A DNA stretch of 64,000 nt. It comes from Myxococcota bacterium (GTDB taxonomy: Bacteria > Myxococcota_A > UBA9160 > SMWR01). How positions within the stretch are numbered: position 1 is the stretch's first letter; each line of letters begins with the position of its first letter. Location of the stretch: positions 103,452-167,451 of the forward strand of contig JAKVBI010000012.1 in assembly GCA_022447545.1 (NCBI GenBank), given 5' to 3'. Positions 1-9,002 of this stretch are shown here, in pieces. The position numbers were made by a program, and so were the translations under genes. The notes beneath the pieces are model-generated. The model was not told the origin of the DNA. It searched no databases and saw nothing but the letters and a program-made list of their open reading frames with translations.

Positions 1-2371
1 CCACATCCCTGCGCGTGGTGGCGACGATTGCGTCGTAGACGGCCCGTTCGGATTCGCTCAGGGCGGGCCGGCGCACCATCTCGGTGCGTGCCGGCAATTC
101 CGGGGCGACGTCTCGCTTCAGGCGCCGGAGCAGGAAGGGATGGATGCGGCGCCTCAGATGCTCGGCTACGACTGTATCGCCGCCTTCGATGGGGCCGGCG
201 TAGCGTTCCTCGAAATCGCGCCGCTGGCCCAGCAGGCCCGGGTTGGAGAAGTGGAACTGACTCCACAACTCTTCCAGGCGGTTTTCCACCGGGGTGCCGG
301 TGAGGGTCATGCGAAAATCCGCGCGCAGGCGGAAGGCGGCCCGGGCCATCTGACTGTCTGGGTTCTTGATGTTCTGGGCCTCGTCGAGCACCAGCGTCGA
401 CCAGTGCTCGCTGGCGAGATCCTCGATGTCGAGACGTAGGATCGCGTAGGTGGTGAGTGTGAGATCGGCGTCGGGGTCGAAACGGCGATTCGGCCCGTGA
501 TGGACGGCGACCTTCAGAGCCGGGCGGAAGCGCCGTACCTCCTGGATCCAGTTGGCGAGGACGCTCGTGGGTGCCACGACGAGCGATCGCCCACGGACAG
601 CGCACAGAGCCTGGAGGGTCTTGCCCAGTCCCATCTCGTCGGCGAGGACAGCGCCGAGGCCCGCATCGCGCAGGACGCAGAGCCAGTCGACACCGTCTGC
701 CTGGTAGGGACGCAGTTCAGCGGTCAGATCCTCGGGCAGAACGGCTTGGGGCAGGGTGTCGCCTTCTCCCAGCGCCTGTCGAATTGCACCGAAGCCGGGC
801 GGCTCGGGTTCACCCAACTCCGCTGCCAACCTGGCGAGATCCGGCAGCGCTGCACGGGGCAGACTCTCGCGTTGGCTTTTTGCCTCCAGGAGATCGGCCA
901 CGACGTTTCCATATCGCTCGAGCCAATCGACGGGCAGCGGTGCGAGGCCGCCCCCGATCAGGGGAACGAGATCGCTGCCCGACTGCCAGGCGCGGAGCAC
1001 CTCCGACGGCTCGGCGTTTTGCGGTGGGTTCGTTGGGCCCGGCGGGTGGCTCATCGGGTCGTTGGCCTCGGAATCCAGCCGGGTCGTCGGCCCAGAGGCG
1101 AAGTGGATCTGGAAATCGTCTCCGACGACCTGGAGTGACGCTGAGAGGGGGGCTGCTTCGAAGAAATCGCGGTGGGCGTCGCCCCGAACCGTGCAGTCGA
1201 AGCGTTCGAGCCTTTGGGCGAAATCGATGGCGTCTCGTGCGAAAAGTGAGACTCGGTGCCCCATGACCAGCTGCAGCCGATCGCGGAGGTCTCGCTCGAG
1301 GCGGGATTCGGCCTGGAGGTCGCGACGGGGAATCGCATCGCCCAGGATCTTGAGACGCCCGGAGTCGATTCGAGCAATGGCAGGATCCCCGTACACGAGA
1401 GTGGGCAGGACCGAAAGGCCGGGCCCCTCGCGTCGAACCTCGATGGCCACACGCGGTGGTTCTTCGACGCTCCGTGGAAGTTTCCGGGTGGCGATTTCGA
1501 TGGGTATGCGGTTCTCCAGTGCCGGCAGGACTTCACCGGTCATCCTGCCGACATCGCCGCGTTCGAAGAACAGGCCATCGCGCAGTTCGTCGAGCTCTCG
1601 GCCCGTGAGACCCGTCGTTCGCTTCTGCGGCCGCAGGGTGTCGCCGCACAGGACGACGTCTTCTCCGAAGGATTCGACGATGGAGGGGTCCTGTCCCAGG
1701 CGCACCCGAAAGCCGTCGTCGGCGTCCTCGACTCGGACCTGCATGCCCACGGGCTCAGCCGAGGTATGGATCGGTTGACCGTCGAGGGTCACCTGATCGC
1801 AGCCCGCCAGTACTTCAAGCAGACGATGCAGGAGCCCGCGCGGGAGGGTGCCGCGGAGCAGGCCCCGACGGGGATCGTCGATGACGCCCTCGGCCAACCG
1901 GTCGGTGGCGGTCGCCGACACCTGGGGGCCGTCGACGCGTCCGGAGGTGATGGCCTGAAGGGTGGCCTCTAGAGGAACCTCGCCAGCTTCGGTGTCTACC
2001 ACTCGCTGGAAATGCAATTGGCCACGAACGCGAGAAAACCGGTAGGCGATGCGCCCTGCACTGGTTTGGGCCCGTTCGAGCGGTTCGCCGGTGTTCTCGG
2101 ATCGGCGGAGCGCGATGATGGCGGCCGCTACGTGATCGCATACCGGCTCGTGGCTCGAGCAGTCGCACTCCCAGTCCTCATCTGCGGGGTAGAGGATCAC
2201 GCGAAGACAGACCAGCCCCCCCCGCGTGTTCACCTCGAGGGTGAATTCATCGCTCTCCGAACCCGTTTGCGCGACGGCGTTGGCCCGCATGAGTTCGACC
2301 CCGCGCGACCAGGCTTCGCGGCTGCACTCTTCTCGAATGGTCTCGAAGAGCGACTGAATGGTCTGCTTCAC
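1..2371 (-). CDS. SNF2-family DEAD/H helicase with N-terminal SWIM zinc finger, 3' end outside the window
   Basis: Superfamily 2 ATPase of the bacterial SNF2/HepA type; such proteins remodel DNA- or RNA polymerase-bound complexes. The frame stays open from a GTG start at 2371 to the window edge, giving about 790 residues. An N-terminal SWIM zinc finger is visible (Cys69, Cys71, Cys78, His80). Helicase motif I (DEMGLGKT) lies near residue 580 and the Walker B box (DEAQ) near residue 662, followed by TGTPVENR. The C-terminal helicase lobe is mostly missing. The start overlaps the meaB stop (GTGA), so the two are probably translationally coupled. No nuclease or methylase neighbour suggests a defence role here. 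Confidence 0.9.
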   Translation of the reverse strand, partial: MKQTIQSLFETIREECSREAWSRGVELMRANAVAQTGSESDEFTLEVNTRGGLVCLRVILYPADEDWECDCSSHEPVCDHVAAAIIALRRSENTGEPLERAQTSAGRIAYRFSRVRGQLHFQRVVDTEAGEVPLEATLQAITSGRVDGPQVSATATDRLAEGVIDDPRRGLLRGTLPRGLLHRLLEVLAGCDQVTLDGQPIHTSAEPVGMQVRVEDADDGFRVRLGQDPSIVESFGEDVVLCGDTLRPQKRTTGLTGRELDELRDGLFFERGDVGRMTGEVLPALENRIPIEIATRKLPRSVEEPPRVAIEVRREGPGLSVLPTLVYGDPAIARIDSGRLKILGDAIPRRDLQAESRLERDLRDRLQLVMGHRVSLFARDAIDFAQRLERFDCTVRGDAHRDFFEAAPLSASLQVVGDDFQIHFASGPTTRLDSEANDPMSHPPGPTNPPQNAEPSEVLRAWQSGSDLVPLIGGGLAPLPVDWLERYGNVVADLLEAKSQRESLPRAALPDLARLAAELGEPEPPGFGAIRQALGEGDTLPQAVLPEDLTAELRPYQADGVDWLCVLRDAGLGAVLADEMGLGKTLQALCAVRGRSLVVAPTSVLANWIQEVRRFRPALKVAVHHGPNRRFDPDADLTLTTYAILRLDIEDLASEHWSTLVLDEAQNIKNPDSQMARAAFRLRADFRMTLTGTPVENRLEELWSQFHFSNPGLLGQRRDFEERYAGPIEGGDTVVAEHLRRRIHPFLLRRLKRDVAPELPARTEMVRRPALSESERAVYDAIVATTRRDV

Positions 2372-3330
2372 TTTTGCGCCGCCGCCAGTTCCGCCTCGAT
2401 GACCTGGCCGAGTTCGTCTACGAGGCCGTAGGCCGACGCCGCTTCGCGGCGCTGGATGCGTTGCCGCAGGGCGTCGGCACCCCCCACGGACTCGATTCCG
2501 AAACTGCCGTAGCGTCGCTCGAGGGTGGCAAGGACGAAGGTTTCGCGATTGCGACGGCGTCTTTCGCCAAGAGCCCCACTGGTCAGTTGCCGCGAGTGCA
2601 GGGCGTCGAGACTGTCGACGACGCTCGTGATTCCCTGGCCGTCCCGAGCCGAGGCCAGGAGAACCTCGCGAGGCTCCCCGTCCCCGTGCTGACCGAACCC
2701 CAACCCAGCCGAGAGTTCTGAGGCCGTGCGTTGCGCCACCGCCCCGAGGTCGGATTTGTTCACCACGAACAGGTCGGGTAGTTCGAGGACCCCCGCCTTC
2801 ATGAACTGAAGAGTGTCCCCGGCACCGGGTTGGGCGACGAACAACAGGTCGTCTACCAGGTCGGCCACGTCCGCTTCCGACTGTCCCACGCCCACCGTTT
2901 CTACGAAGACTCGATCGAAGACCGCTGCCATCACATCGACGACGGCGCGCGTCGAATCCGCCAACCCTCCCAACTGATCCCGCGCAGCCATGGAGCGAAT
3001 GAACACACCGGGATCTCCGGATCCCGATCGCACCCGTACTCGGTCTCCCAGTAGTGCGCCTCCGCTGACCTGGCTCGAGGGGTCGATGGCGGCGATGCCG
3101 ACGGTTTCGCCGCGCTGTCGCAGTTGGCGGACAATTGCGTCCAGGAGAGTGCTCTTGCCCGCTCCCGGGGCTCCGGTCACCCCGACTCTTGGCGGGCCCG
3201 GAAACGCCGCCTCGCGCTCCAGTTCGTCGAGCATGGCCAAGGCTCGTGCGCGTTGTTCCGAGCGTCGATCGTCGGTCAGGTTCAGTGCCTCGGGAACGGC
3301 ACTCCGGTCCCGCCCCAGCAGGCGCCGCAC
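2368..3330 (-). CDS. meaB: MeaB/ArgK-type GTPase, chaperone of a B12-dependent acyl-CoA mutase
   Basis: P-loop GTPase of the MeaB/MMAA family, which loads and protects adenosylcobalamin in methylmalonyl- or ethylmalonyl-CoA mutase. 320 residues. Walker A GAPGAGKS is at 53-60, the ETVGVGQSE switch region near 143 and the guanine-specificity motif NKSD near 195. The GTG start has AAGGA upstream; no earlier ATG or GTG exists before an in-frame stop, although CTG codons do. It lies directly downstream of the mutase gene on the same strand, separated by 13 bases, which identifies its client. Length is normal for the family. Confidence 0.95.
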   Translation of the reverse strand: MRRLLGRDRSAVPEALNLTDDRRSEQRARALAMLDELEREAAFPGPPRVGVTGAPGAGKSTLLDAIVRQLRQRGETVGIAAIDPSSQVSGGALLGDRVRVRSGSGDPGVFIRSMAARDQLGGLADSTRAVVDVMAAVFDRVFVETVGVGQSEADVADLVDDLLFVAQPGAGDTLQFMKAGVLELPDLFVVNKSDLGAVAQRTASELSAGLGFGQHGDGEPREVLLASARDGQGITSVVDSLDALHSRQLTSGALGERRRRNRETFVLATLERRYGSFGIESVGGADALRQRIQRREAASAYGLVDELGQVIEAELAAAQK

Positions 3331-3343
3331 GAGATCCTTCGCT

Positions 3344-5338
3344 TCAGGCTCCAGCGTGAGCCTCAGCGACTACATCGACGATCTCGCCCATGATCCGCGT
3401 CAGGTCGAAATCCTTGGGTGTGTAGACACGTTGCACGCCCGCGTCTCGGAGGCGCTGCGCATCGGCGTCGGGAATGATTCCCCCCACTACCACCGGCACC
3501 CGGCCAGCGCCGCTGTTTTGCAAACGCTCGAGGACATCGAGTGCGAGCAATTCGTGAGATCCGGATAGTACCGACAACCCGATGGCATGGACGCCTTCAT
3601 CGAGGGCTGACTGCACAATCTCTCCGGGAGTGAGGCGGATACCCTCGTAGACGACTTCCATTCCTACGTCACGCGCCATCACCGCAATCTGCTCGGCGCC
3701 ATTGCTGTGCCCATCGAGGCCGGGCTTGCCTACTAGGAGTTTGAGGGGACGGCCCAACTCCTCGGCGATGGAGTGCACTCGATCGCGAATGCGCGTGGTT
3801 TCTTCTCCGGACAGGGATGTGCTGCGGGTGGACACGCCGGTGGGCGCTCGATACTCGCCGAAGATCGAACGCAGTGTGTCGGTCCACTCGCCGGTGGTGA
3901 CGCCCGCCTTGGCGGCACGAATCGAGCCGGGCATGACATTGCTTCCGTTGCTGAGGCCATCGCGCAGGCCCTGCAGTGCGGCCTCGACTTCTTTTGCATT
4001 GCGCTGTTTTCGAAACGTTTCGAGGCGCTGGATTTGATCGCGCTCCGCCGATTCGTCGACCTGCAGGATCGACAGGTCCCGATCGGCAGTCAGTGGAGAA
4101 TCTTCCGACTCGGTGTAGGCATTGACCCCGACGACCGTCAGATCACCGCTTTCGATGGCGCGCGTTCTGGAAGTCTGGGATTCGACCATGCTCTGTTTCA
4201 TGTAGGCGTTCTCGACGGCCATGACAGCCCCACCCATGTCGAGCACTTTGTCCAGTTCGCTGCGGGCCTCTTTCACCAGTTCGGTGGTTCGGGCCTCGAT
4301 GACATGGGACCCATCGAAGAGGTCCTCGTGCTCGAGGAGGTCAGTCTCGTAGGCGAGCACCTGCTGGATTCGAAGCGACCACTGTTGGTCCCATGGTCGC
4401 GGGAGTCCCAGGGCTTCGTTCCACGCCGGCAGCTGTAGAGCTCGACAGCGCGCTCGTTTGGAGAGGGTGACGCCCAGGGCTTCCAGTACGATGCGGATCA
4501 CGTTGTTCTCAGGCTGCGCTTCCGTGAGCCCGAGGCTGTTGACCTGTACGCCGTAGCGGAAACGGCGCAGCACCGGGTCCTCCACCCCGTACCGTTCACG
4601 TGTGACTTCATCCCAGAGTTCCGCCATGGCGCGGACCTTGCTGACCTCGTCGACGAAACGGATTCCTGCGTTCAAGAAGAAGGAGATTCGGCCGACCACC
4701 CGTGGGAAGGAGTCCTCCTCGATATCGCCACGGGCGCGCACTGCATCCAGGACTGCGATGGCATTGGCGATCGCATAGGCGATCTCCTGGACCGGGGTCG
4801 CACCGGCCTCCTGGAGGTGATACGAGCAAATGTTGGTCGGGTTCCAGTTGGGGATCGCCTCTACCGTGTAGGCCACCATGTCGCTGATCAGGCGCATGGA
4901 GGGCTCCGGCGGAAAGACGTAGGTACCCCGCGACAGGTACTCCTTGATGACGTCGTTCTGCGTCGTTCCTTTGAGGGCATCAGGGGAGACGCCGCTTCTC
5001 TCGGCCACAGCGACGTAGAGGCCCAGCAGCCAGCCTGCCGTGGCATTGATGGTCATGGATGTGTTCATGCGGTCGAGGGGAATTTCCTCGAACAAGGTGG
5101 CCATGTCTTCGATGTGGCTGATGGGCACCCCCACCTTCCCCACCTCGCCTCGGGCCAGTGGGTGGTCTGAGTCGTACCCCGTCTGGGTGGGGAGATCGAA
5201 GGCGACGGAAAGGCCGGTTTGTCCCTTGGCGAGGTTGGTTCGGTAGAGTTCGTTGCTGGCTCTTGCCGAGGAGTGTCCCGAGTAGGTCCGGAACACCCAG
5301 GGACGGTCGCGATTGGTTTCAGGATTGGATTGGTTCAC
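3344..5338 (-). CDS. ecm: Adenosylcobalamin-dependent acyl-CoA mutase, ethylmalonyl-CoA mutase type
   Basis: Catalyses carbon-skeleton rearrangement, most likely (2R)-ethylmalonyl-CoA to methylsuccinyl-CoA. 664 residues, one chain with a TIM-barrel substrate domain and a C-terminal B12 domain carrying DGHSNG near residue 542 and SGSH near 590. The N-terminal half has DLPTQTGYDSD, MNTSMTINATA and CSYHLQEAGATP. As I recall the families, these are the ethylmalonyl-CoA mutase/MeaA variants; methylmalonyl-CoA mutase typically has DLATHRGYDSD and a longer chain. The GTG start follows a good promoter. meaB lies 13 bases downstream. The main alternative is a methylmalonyl-CoA mutase; assignment rests on signature residues only. 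Confidence 0.88.
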   Translation of the reverse strand: MNQSNPETNRDRPWVFRTYSGHSSARASNELYRTNLAKGQTGLSVAFDLPTQTGYDSDHPLARGEVGKVGVPISHIEDMATLFEEIPLDRMNTSMTINATAGWLLGLYVAVAERSGVSPDALKGTTQNDVIKEYLSRGTYVFPPEPSMRLISDMVAYTVEAIPNWNPTNICSYHLQEAGATPVQEIAYAIANAIAVLDAVRARGDIEEDSFPRVVGRISFFLNAGIRFVDEVSKVRAMAELWDEVTRERYGVEDPVLRRFRYGVQVNSLGLTEAQPENNVIRIVLEALGVTLSKRARCRALQLPAWNEALGLPRPWDQQWSLRIQQVLAYETDLLEHEDLFDGSHVIEARTTELVKEARSELDKVLDMGGAVMAVENAYMKQSMVESQTSRTRAIESGDLTVVGVNAYTESEDSPLTADRDLSILQVDESAERDQIQRLETFRKQRNAKEVEAALQGLRDGLSNGSNVMPGSIRAAKAGVTTGEWTDTLRSIFGEYRAPTGVSTRSTSLSGEETTRIRDRVHSIAEELGRPLKLLVGKPGLDGHSNGAEQIAVMARDVGMEVVYEGIRLTPGEIVQSALDEGVHAIGLSVLSGSHELLALDVLERLQNSGAGRVPVVVGGIIPDADAQRLRDAGVQRVYTPKDFDLTRIMGEIVDVVAEAHAGA

Positions 5339-5364
5339 GAGGGCTCGCCTACGATGTTCTGAAG

Positions 5365-5393
5365 AAACTAACGATGCCCTGGGAGTCGGGCAA
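5365..5393 (-). promoter_or_regulatory. Sigma-70-type promoter of the ecm-meaB-helicase operon
   Basis: On the minus strand TTGCCC (-35, 5388-5393) is separated by 17 bases from TAGTTT (-10, 5365-5370), about 27 bases before the GTG of ecm. It lies in the short divergent region shared with srkA. Seen by eye and not scored. Confidence 0.5.
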
Positions 5394-5404
5394 CGCGTCT
5401 TGAA

Positions 5405-5432
5405 TTCGACGCGGAGAGAGATCGAGTAGACT
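5405..5432 (+). promoter_or_regulatory. Promoter of srkA with -10 seven bases before the ATG
   Basis: TTCGAC (5405-5410), a 16-base spacer and TAGACT (5427-5432). The ATG at 5440 is only 7 bases beyond the -10, so transcription would start at or next to the initiation codon, giving a leaderless mRNA. Confidence 0.5.
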
Positions 5433-5439
5433 CATTTTC

Positions 5440-6492
5440 ATGTCCGAAACGGCTTTCTTCTACGCGCTCACACCCGATCGGGTTCTCAGCGCCGTAGAAA
5501 CGGGAGGATATCTTCCCACGGGCCACTGTACTCCGCTTACCTGTCTCGAGAATCGCGTATACGACTTGCGTCTCGAGGACGAATCCCATGTCGTCGTCAA
5601 ATTCTATCGGCCGATGCGTTGGAGTCGTGAAGCCATCTTGCAGGAACATCGATTCCTGCTCGATCTGCGGGACGCAGAGATTCCCGTATGCGCTCCTCTG
5701 CCCTTTTCCGATGGCGAGACGCTGCGCGAGATCGAAGGCATTCATTTTGCGGTGTGGCCTCGCACAGGGGGGCGTGCCCCCGATGAACTCGCGGATTCAG
5801 AGGTGGAGGTACTCGGCCGTCTGCTCGCACGGATCCACAATGTCGGGGCCACGCGCCCGGCCGAGCACCGCTCGCGGCTCGATGCCGAGCAGGCCGGTTT
5901 GGGGCCGCTGGCTCAACTCGAGGCTCTGGGTTTTCCACCCCCTGAGTGCAGGCGTCGCTATCGCAAGGCGGTGGAGCAAGTGGCGGAGATCTACGCGGAC
6001 CTCAGTGCCGACGTTCCCCTTCATCGCATTCACGGTGACTGTCATGTAGGGAATCTGCTGCGCGGCGATGACGGGTGGTTTTTTCTCGACTTCGACGACT
6101 TCGTCACGGGGCCGGCGGTGCAGGATATCTGGATGCTTCTGCCCGGTCGCGACGCTCATGCCATTCGCCAGCGTTCCCTGATGATCGATGCCTACCGCCA
6201 GTTTCGTCCCTTCGAATCGTCCTGGCTCAGGCTCGTGGAGCCCCTTCGGGCCTTCCGTTTCATCTTCTATGCCGCATGGATCGCACGGCGTTGGGAAGAC
6301 TCGGCTTTTCCGGCGGCCTTCCCTCATTTTGGAACGGCGACCTACTGGGAGAACGAGACGCGCGACCTCGAGGAGCACCTCGTGCGTCTGCAGCGTGGAG
6401 AGAATTCCACGGAACCCTCTCTGGGCGTCGCCGATTCGGCCCGCGACGACGAGAGCGAATTGACCAACGAGGACCTCTTCTGGGATCTGTGA
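5440..6492 (+). CDS. srkA: Stress response kinase A (YihE/SrkA) homologue
   Basis: Aminoglycoside phosphotransferase-fold serine/threonine kinase; in Escherichia coli SrkA protects against stress-induced death. 350 residues, close to the family length. Visible motifs are ENRVY and VVKFYRP near the N terminus (ATP-binding lysine), the catalytic loop HGDCHVGN at about 198-205, and the metal-binding DFDD near 217-220. It is divergent from ecm and apparently transcribed alone from a promoter that abuts its ATG. The C-terminal 35 residues are acidic and poorly conserved in appearance. Confidence 0.93.
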   Translation: MSETAFFYALTPDRVLSAVETGGYLPTGHCTPLTCLENRVYDLRLEDESHVVVKFYRPMRWSREAILQEHRFLLDLRDAEIPVCAPLPFSDGETLREIEGIHFAVWPRTGGRAPDELADSEVEVLGRLLARIHNVGATRPAEHRSRLDAEQAGLGPLAQLEALGFPPPECRRRYRKAVEQVAEIYADLSADVPLHRIHGDCHVGNLLRGDDGWFFLDFDDFVTGPAVQDIWMLLPGRDAHAIRQRSLMIDAYRQFRPFESSWLRLVEPLRAFRFIFYAAWIARRWEDSAFPAAFPHFGTATYWENETRDLEEHLVRLQRGENSTEPSLGVADSARDDESELTNEDLFWDL

Positions 6493-6604
6493 GGAGAGGG
6501 CGCGCAGCCCGTCATCCATTGGTCCCTCCCGGGGTGCGCTGTTGGGGTGGACGCGATGGCCACAGCGCGGATTTTGTGTGCTTTCGCCCAGGCACGCGTG
6601 GGGT

Positions 6605-6610
6605 TAGAGT
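6605..6610 (+). promoter_or_regulatory. -10 element of nadA, leaderless arrangement
   Basis: TAGAGT lies 5 bases upstream of the ATG at 6616 and no Shine-Dalgarno sequence is present between them. This supports choosing 6616 rather than the GTG at 6547 as the nadA start. Confidence 0.4.
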
Positions 6611-6615
6611 GTGCC

Positions 6616-7608
6616 ATGGCCCGCACCCTTCAACGTCCTTCCCAGCCGGTAGAGTCCCTGTCGGGACCGAGCGCCGAGTTTCCCGACGATCTCGAGGCCG
6701 CTATTCGCGACCTGCTACGAGAACGCAACGCTGTACTGCTCGCCCATTACTACCAGGAGTCGGAAGTCCAGGACCTGGCCGATTTCGTCGGGGACTCACT
6801 GGCCCTGGCCCAAGCGGCGCAGAGCGTCGATCACGATGTGATCGCCTTTTGCGGGGTTCACTTCATGGCCGAGACGGCCAAGATCCTGAATCCGGAGCGA
6901 ACGGTGGTGGTTCCTGACCTGGCTGCGGGGTGCTCGCTGGCCGACGGATGCCCGCCCGAGGAATTTCGCAAGTTCAAGCAGGAACACCCGGATGCGGCGG
7001 TGCTCTCGTACATCAACACGACGGCCGAAATCAAGGCCATGAGCGACCTCATCTGCACGTCTTCGAACGCACCGAAAATGGCTGCGGAGTTCGAAGGCCA
7101 ACCGCTGATCTTTGCGCCGGACCGGCACCTCGCACGCTGGGTGGCTCAACGCGCAGATCGCCCCGACATGATTGTCTGGCAGGGGTCATGCATCGTCCAC
7201 GAGCAGTTCAGTGCCAAACGGCTGGTCCAACTCAAGGTGGTTCACCCTGATGCCGAGGTGCTCGCTCATCCCGAGTGCGACGAAGCGGTACTCGAAGAGG
7301 CGGATTTCGTGGCCTCGACCACGGGAATCATCAAGCGAGCCGTGGAGAGCGAAGCGCAGACGCTGATCATTGCCACCGAAGACGGTGTGTTTCATCAGAT
7401 CCAGCAGCAGGCACCGGGGAAGACCATCCTGCAGGCTCCGGGTATGGACGAGAGTTGCGCGTGCAATCAGTGCCCGTTCATGCGTCTCAACACTCTGGAG
7501 AAACTCTTTCTGTGTCTGCGCGACCTCACACCCCAGGTGGAGATCGAAGAGGACCTGAGGTTGGCCGCTCTGCGCCCGGTGGAGCGTATGCTCGAGTTGT
7601 CAGCCTGA
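6616..7608 (+). CDS. nadA: Quinolinate synthase A
   Basis: Condenses iminoaspartate with dihydroxyacetone phosphate to quinolinate in NAD biosynthesis, using a [4Fe-4S] cluster. 330 residues from the ATG at 6616. An in-frame GTG at 6547 would add 23 residues that do not look like the family. Substrate-binding LLAHYYQ is near the N terminus. Candidate cluster cysteines are Cys79 (FCGVHFMAE), Cys192 (GSCIVH) and the C-terminal group Cys281, Cys283 and Cys286 (SCACNQC). nadB and nadC are not in the window, so the pathway is dispersed. Confidence 0.97.
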   Translation: MARTLQRPSQPVESLSGPSAEFPDDLEAAIRDLLRERNAVLLAHYYQESEVQDLADFVGDSLALAQAAQSVDHDVIAFCGVHFMAETAKILNPERTVVVPDLAAGCSLADGCPPEEFRKFKQEHPDAAVLSYINTTAEIKAMSDLICTSSNAPKMAAEFEGQPLIFAPDRHLARWVAQRADRPDMIVWQGSCIVHEQFSAKRLVQLKVVHPDAEVLAHPECDEAVLEEADFVASTTGIIKRAVESEAQTLIIATEDGVFHQIQQQAPGKTILQAPGMDESCACNQCPFMRLNTLEKLFLCLRDLTPQVEIEEDLRLAALRPVERMLELSA

Positions 7609-7641
7609 ACCAGAGTTCCCGCGTTCCTGCGTGTGGTGTCG

Positions 7642-8940
7642 TCAGCGAGTTCCGTCGGCAGTCGCTTCCCTGAGAACGCGAGACAATCGTTTGGCTTGAA
7701 CCGGCCAGTCGAAGGCATCGACCGCCGAGGGGTTGACCGGTGCACGTGTCGGCGAGGGTTGCCCCTGCTGTCGAGCCCGCGCTTCCGCCTCGATGTGATC
7801 GGCGCCCTCGGCTGCGCTGCGCACGACGTGCACCTGGGGGCACGCTTCGATCACAGGGACCAATTCGGCAAGGGGTTCGCCGAACACCAGCACGGGAGTT
7901 CCCGAGGCGAAGCATTCGATCTCCTTGAGACCCACCAGGTTCCCCCGCCCCGCGGTGATGGGGAAGATCATCAGCATGTCCGAGCCTCGCATGGCCGCGA
8001 AGGCTCTGGAGCGTTCGACCCGTCCGTGCCCCATGGCCATGGTGGCGCACCCCAGGGGTTCCAGGACTCGAGAGAATTGCTCGTGGGCACCGAACTGGTG
8101 AATTCCGATCTCGTAGCGCGCGACGCTCCCACGGCGGACCAGTTCCTCGACCACCCCAGGTAGATGTGTCGTGTCGTGAACGTCTCCAAAGGCGCCCACA
8201 TAGCTGATTGCGAAGCCTGGGCCGGGATGTTCGGGCTCGACGGATTCCATCAGTGAGCGGTCGAATCCGCTGTAGACCACGTGGGCAGGCCGTTTGAATC
8301 GTTGTTGGTCGTCCATGGCCTGGGCCTCACAGGTCTCGGTCAGGCAGTGGGCGGTGGCCAGGCGGCGCTGGGTGGCGAAGCGTTGAATGGGGACGGCCAG
8401 GCGACTGTGGAACATGTCCCAGGGATCCTTGAAGTCTGCGATCCATGGAACCCCCAGGCGCTGATGCAGGGCATGGGCGGTGGCGTGGCTCGAGTCGTCT
8501 CCGTGGATGGCCCAGATCACATCCACTGGGTGAGAGCTGTGCAATGCCTCGCCTGCGGCAATCGCGAGTTCGGCCCATTTCCGGTAGGGGCCCAGGTCCA
8601 GGATGTTCCGGAACGTCGCCATGCGACGTGCCAACGCAGAACTTTCGGTTTCGCGGCAGCTCTCGGGAATCGTTCGATCGAAGTTTTGGCTGATCCTCCG
8701 ACCATCGATGCCGAGGCAACGAGGTGAAGGTTCGTTGAGCGCGCGCTGGGCACAGTCCCCGGCACTGGGTGGGTCGAGAGGTGGATCCGTCGACCAGTCG
8801 ACGGTGAGTACCGAAACATCCCAACCCAGTGCAGTCAGTTCCTGCGCCATGTGAGTCGAGCGCGTGGCAGACACGTGGGCCAGCGGCGTGTAGCCGAGAG
8901 AAACGATCAGCAGGTGGCCGAGCTGCGTGGTTTGGTTCAC
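7642..8940 (-). CDS. Glycosyltransferase family 4-like protein
   Basis: Probable cytosolic GT-B glycosyltransferase acting on a cell-surface glycan. 432 residues from a GTG at 8940. The N-terminal Rossmann half starts with LLIVSLGYTPLAHVSATR. The C-terminal half carries the nucleotide-sugar region LVGLKEIECFASGTPVLVF, equivalent to the EX7E-type motif of GT4 enzymes. The frame is open further upstream but would run into the methyltransferase gene, so I reject the longer form. The acceptor cannot be predicted. No polysaccharide locus surrounds it. Confidence 0.8.
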   Translation of the reverse strand: MNQTTQLGHLLIVSLGYTPLAHVSATRSTHMAQELTALGWDVSVLTVDWSTDPPLDPPSAGDCAQRALNEPSPRCLGIDGRRISQNFDRTIPESCRETESSALARRMATFRNILDLGPYRKWAELAIAAGEALHSSHPVDVIWAIHGDDSSHATAHALHQRLGVPWIADFKDPWDMFHSRLAVPIQRFATQRRLATAHCLTETCEAQAMDDQQRFKRPAHVVYSGFDRSLMESVEPEHPGPGFAISYVGAFGDVHDTTHLPGVVEELVRRGSVARYEIGIHQFGAHEQFSRVLEPLGCATMAMGHGRVERSRAFAAMRGSDMLMIFPITAGRGNLVGLKEIECFASGTPVLVFGEPLAELVPVIEACPQVHVVRSAAEGADHIEAEARARQQGQPSPTRAPVNPSAVDAFDWPVQAKRLSRVLREATADGTR

Positions 8941-9002
8941 CAGGTTCTCACGGAGCCGCGTGGAGAGCGTTGAGCATACTACACGTGTGCTCCTGTTTCG
9001 TG

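Noticed and set aside
497-1972. Several plus-strand open frames up to 340 codons
   Set aside because: They are antisense to the SNF2 helicase, which has motif I, Walker B and SWIM residues in one continuous frame.
3344-5338. Annotation as methylmalonyl-CoA mutase
   Set aside because: Signature stretches match the ethylmalonyl-CoA mutase/MeaA group as I remember it. I keep this as the main alternative.
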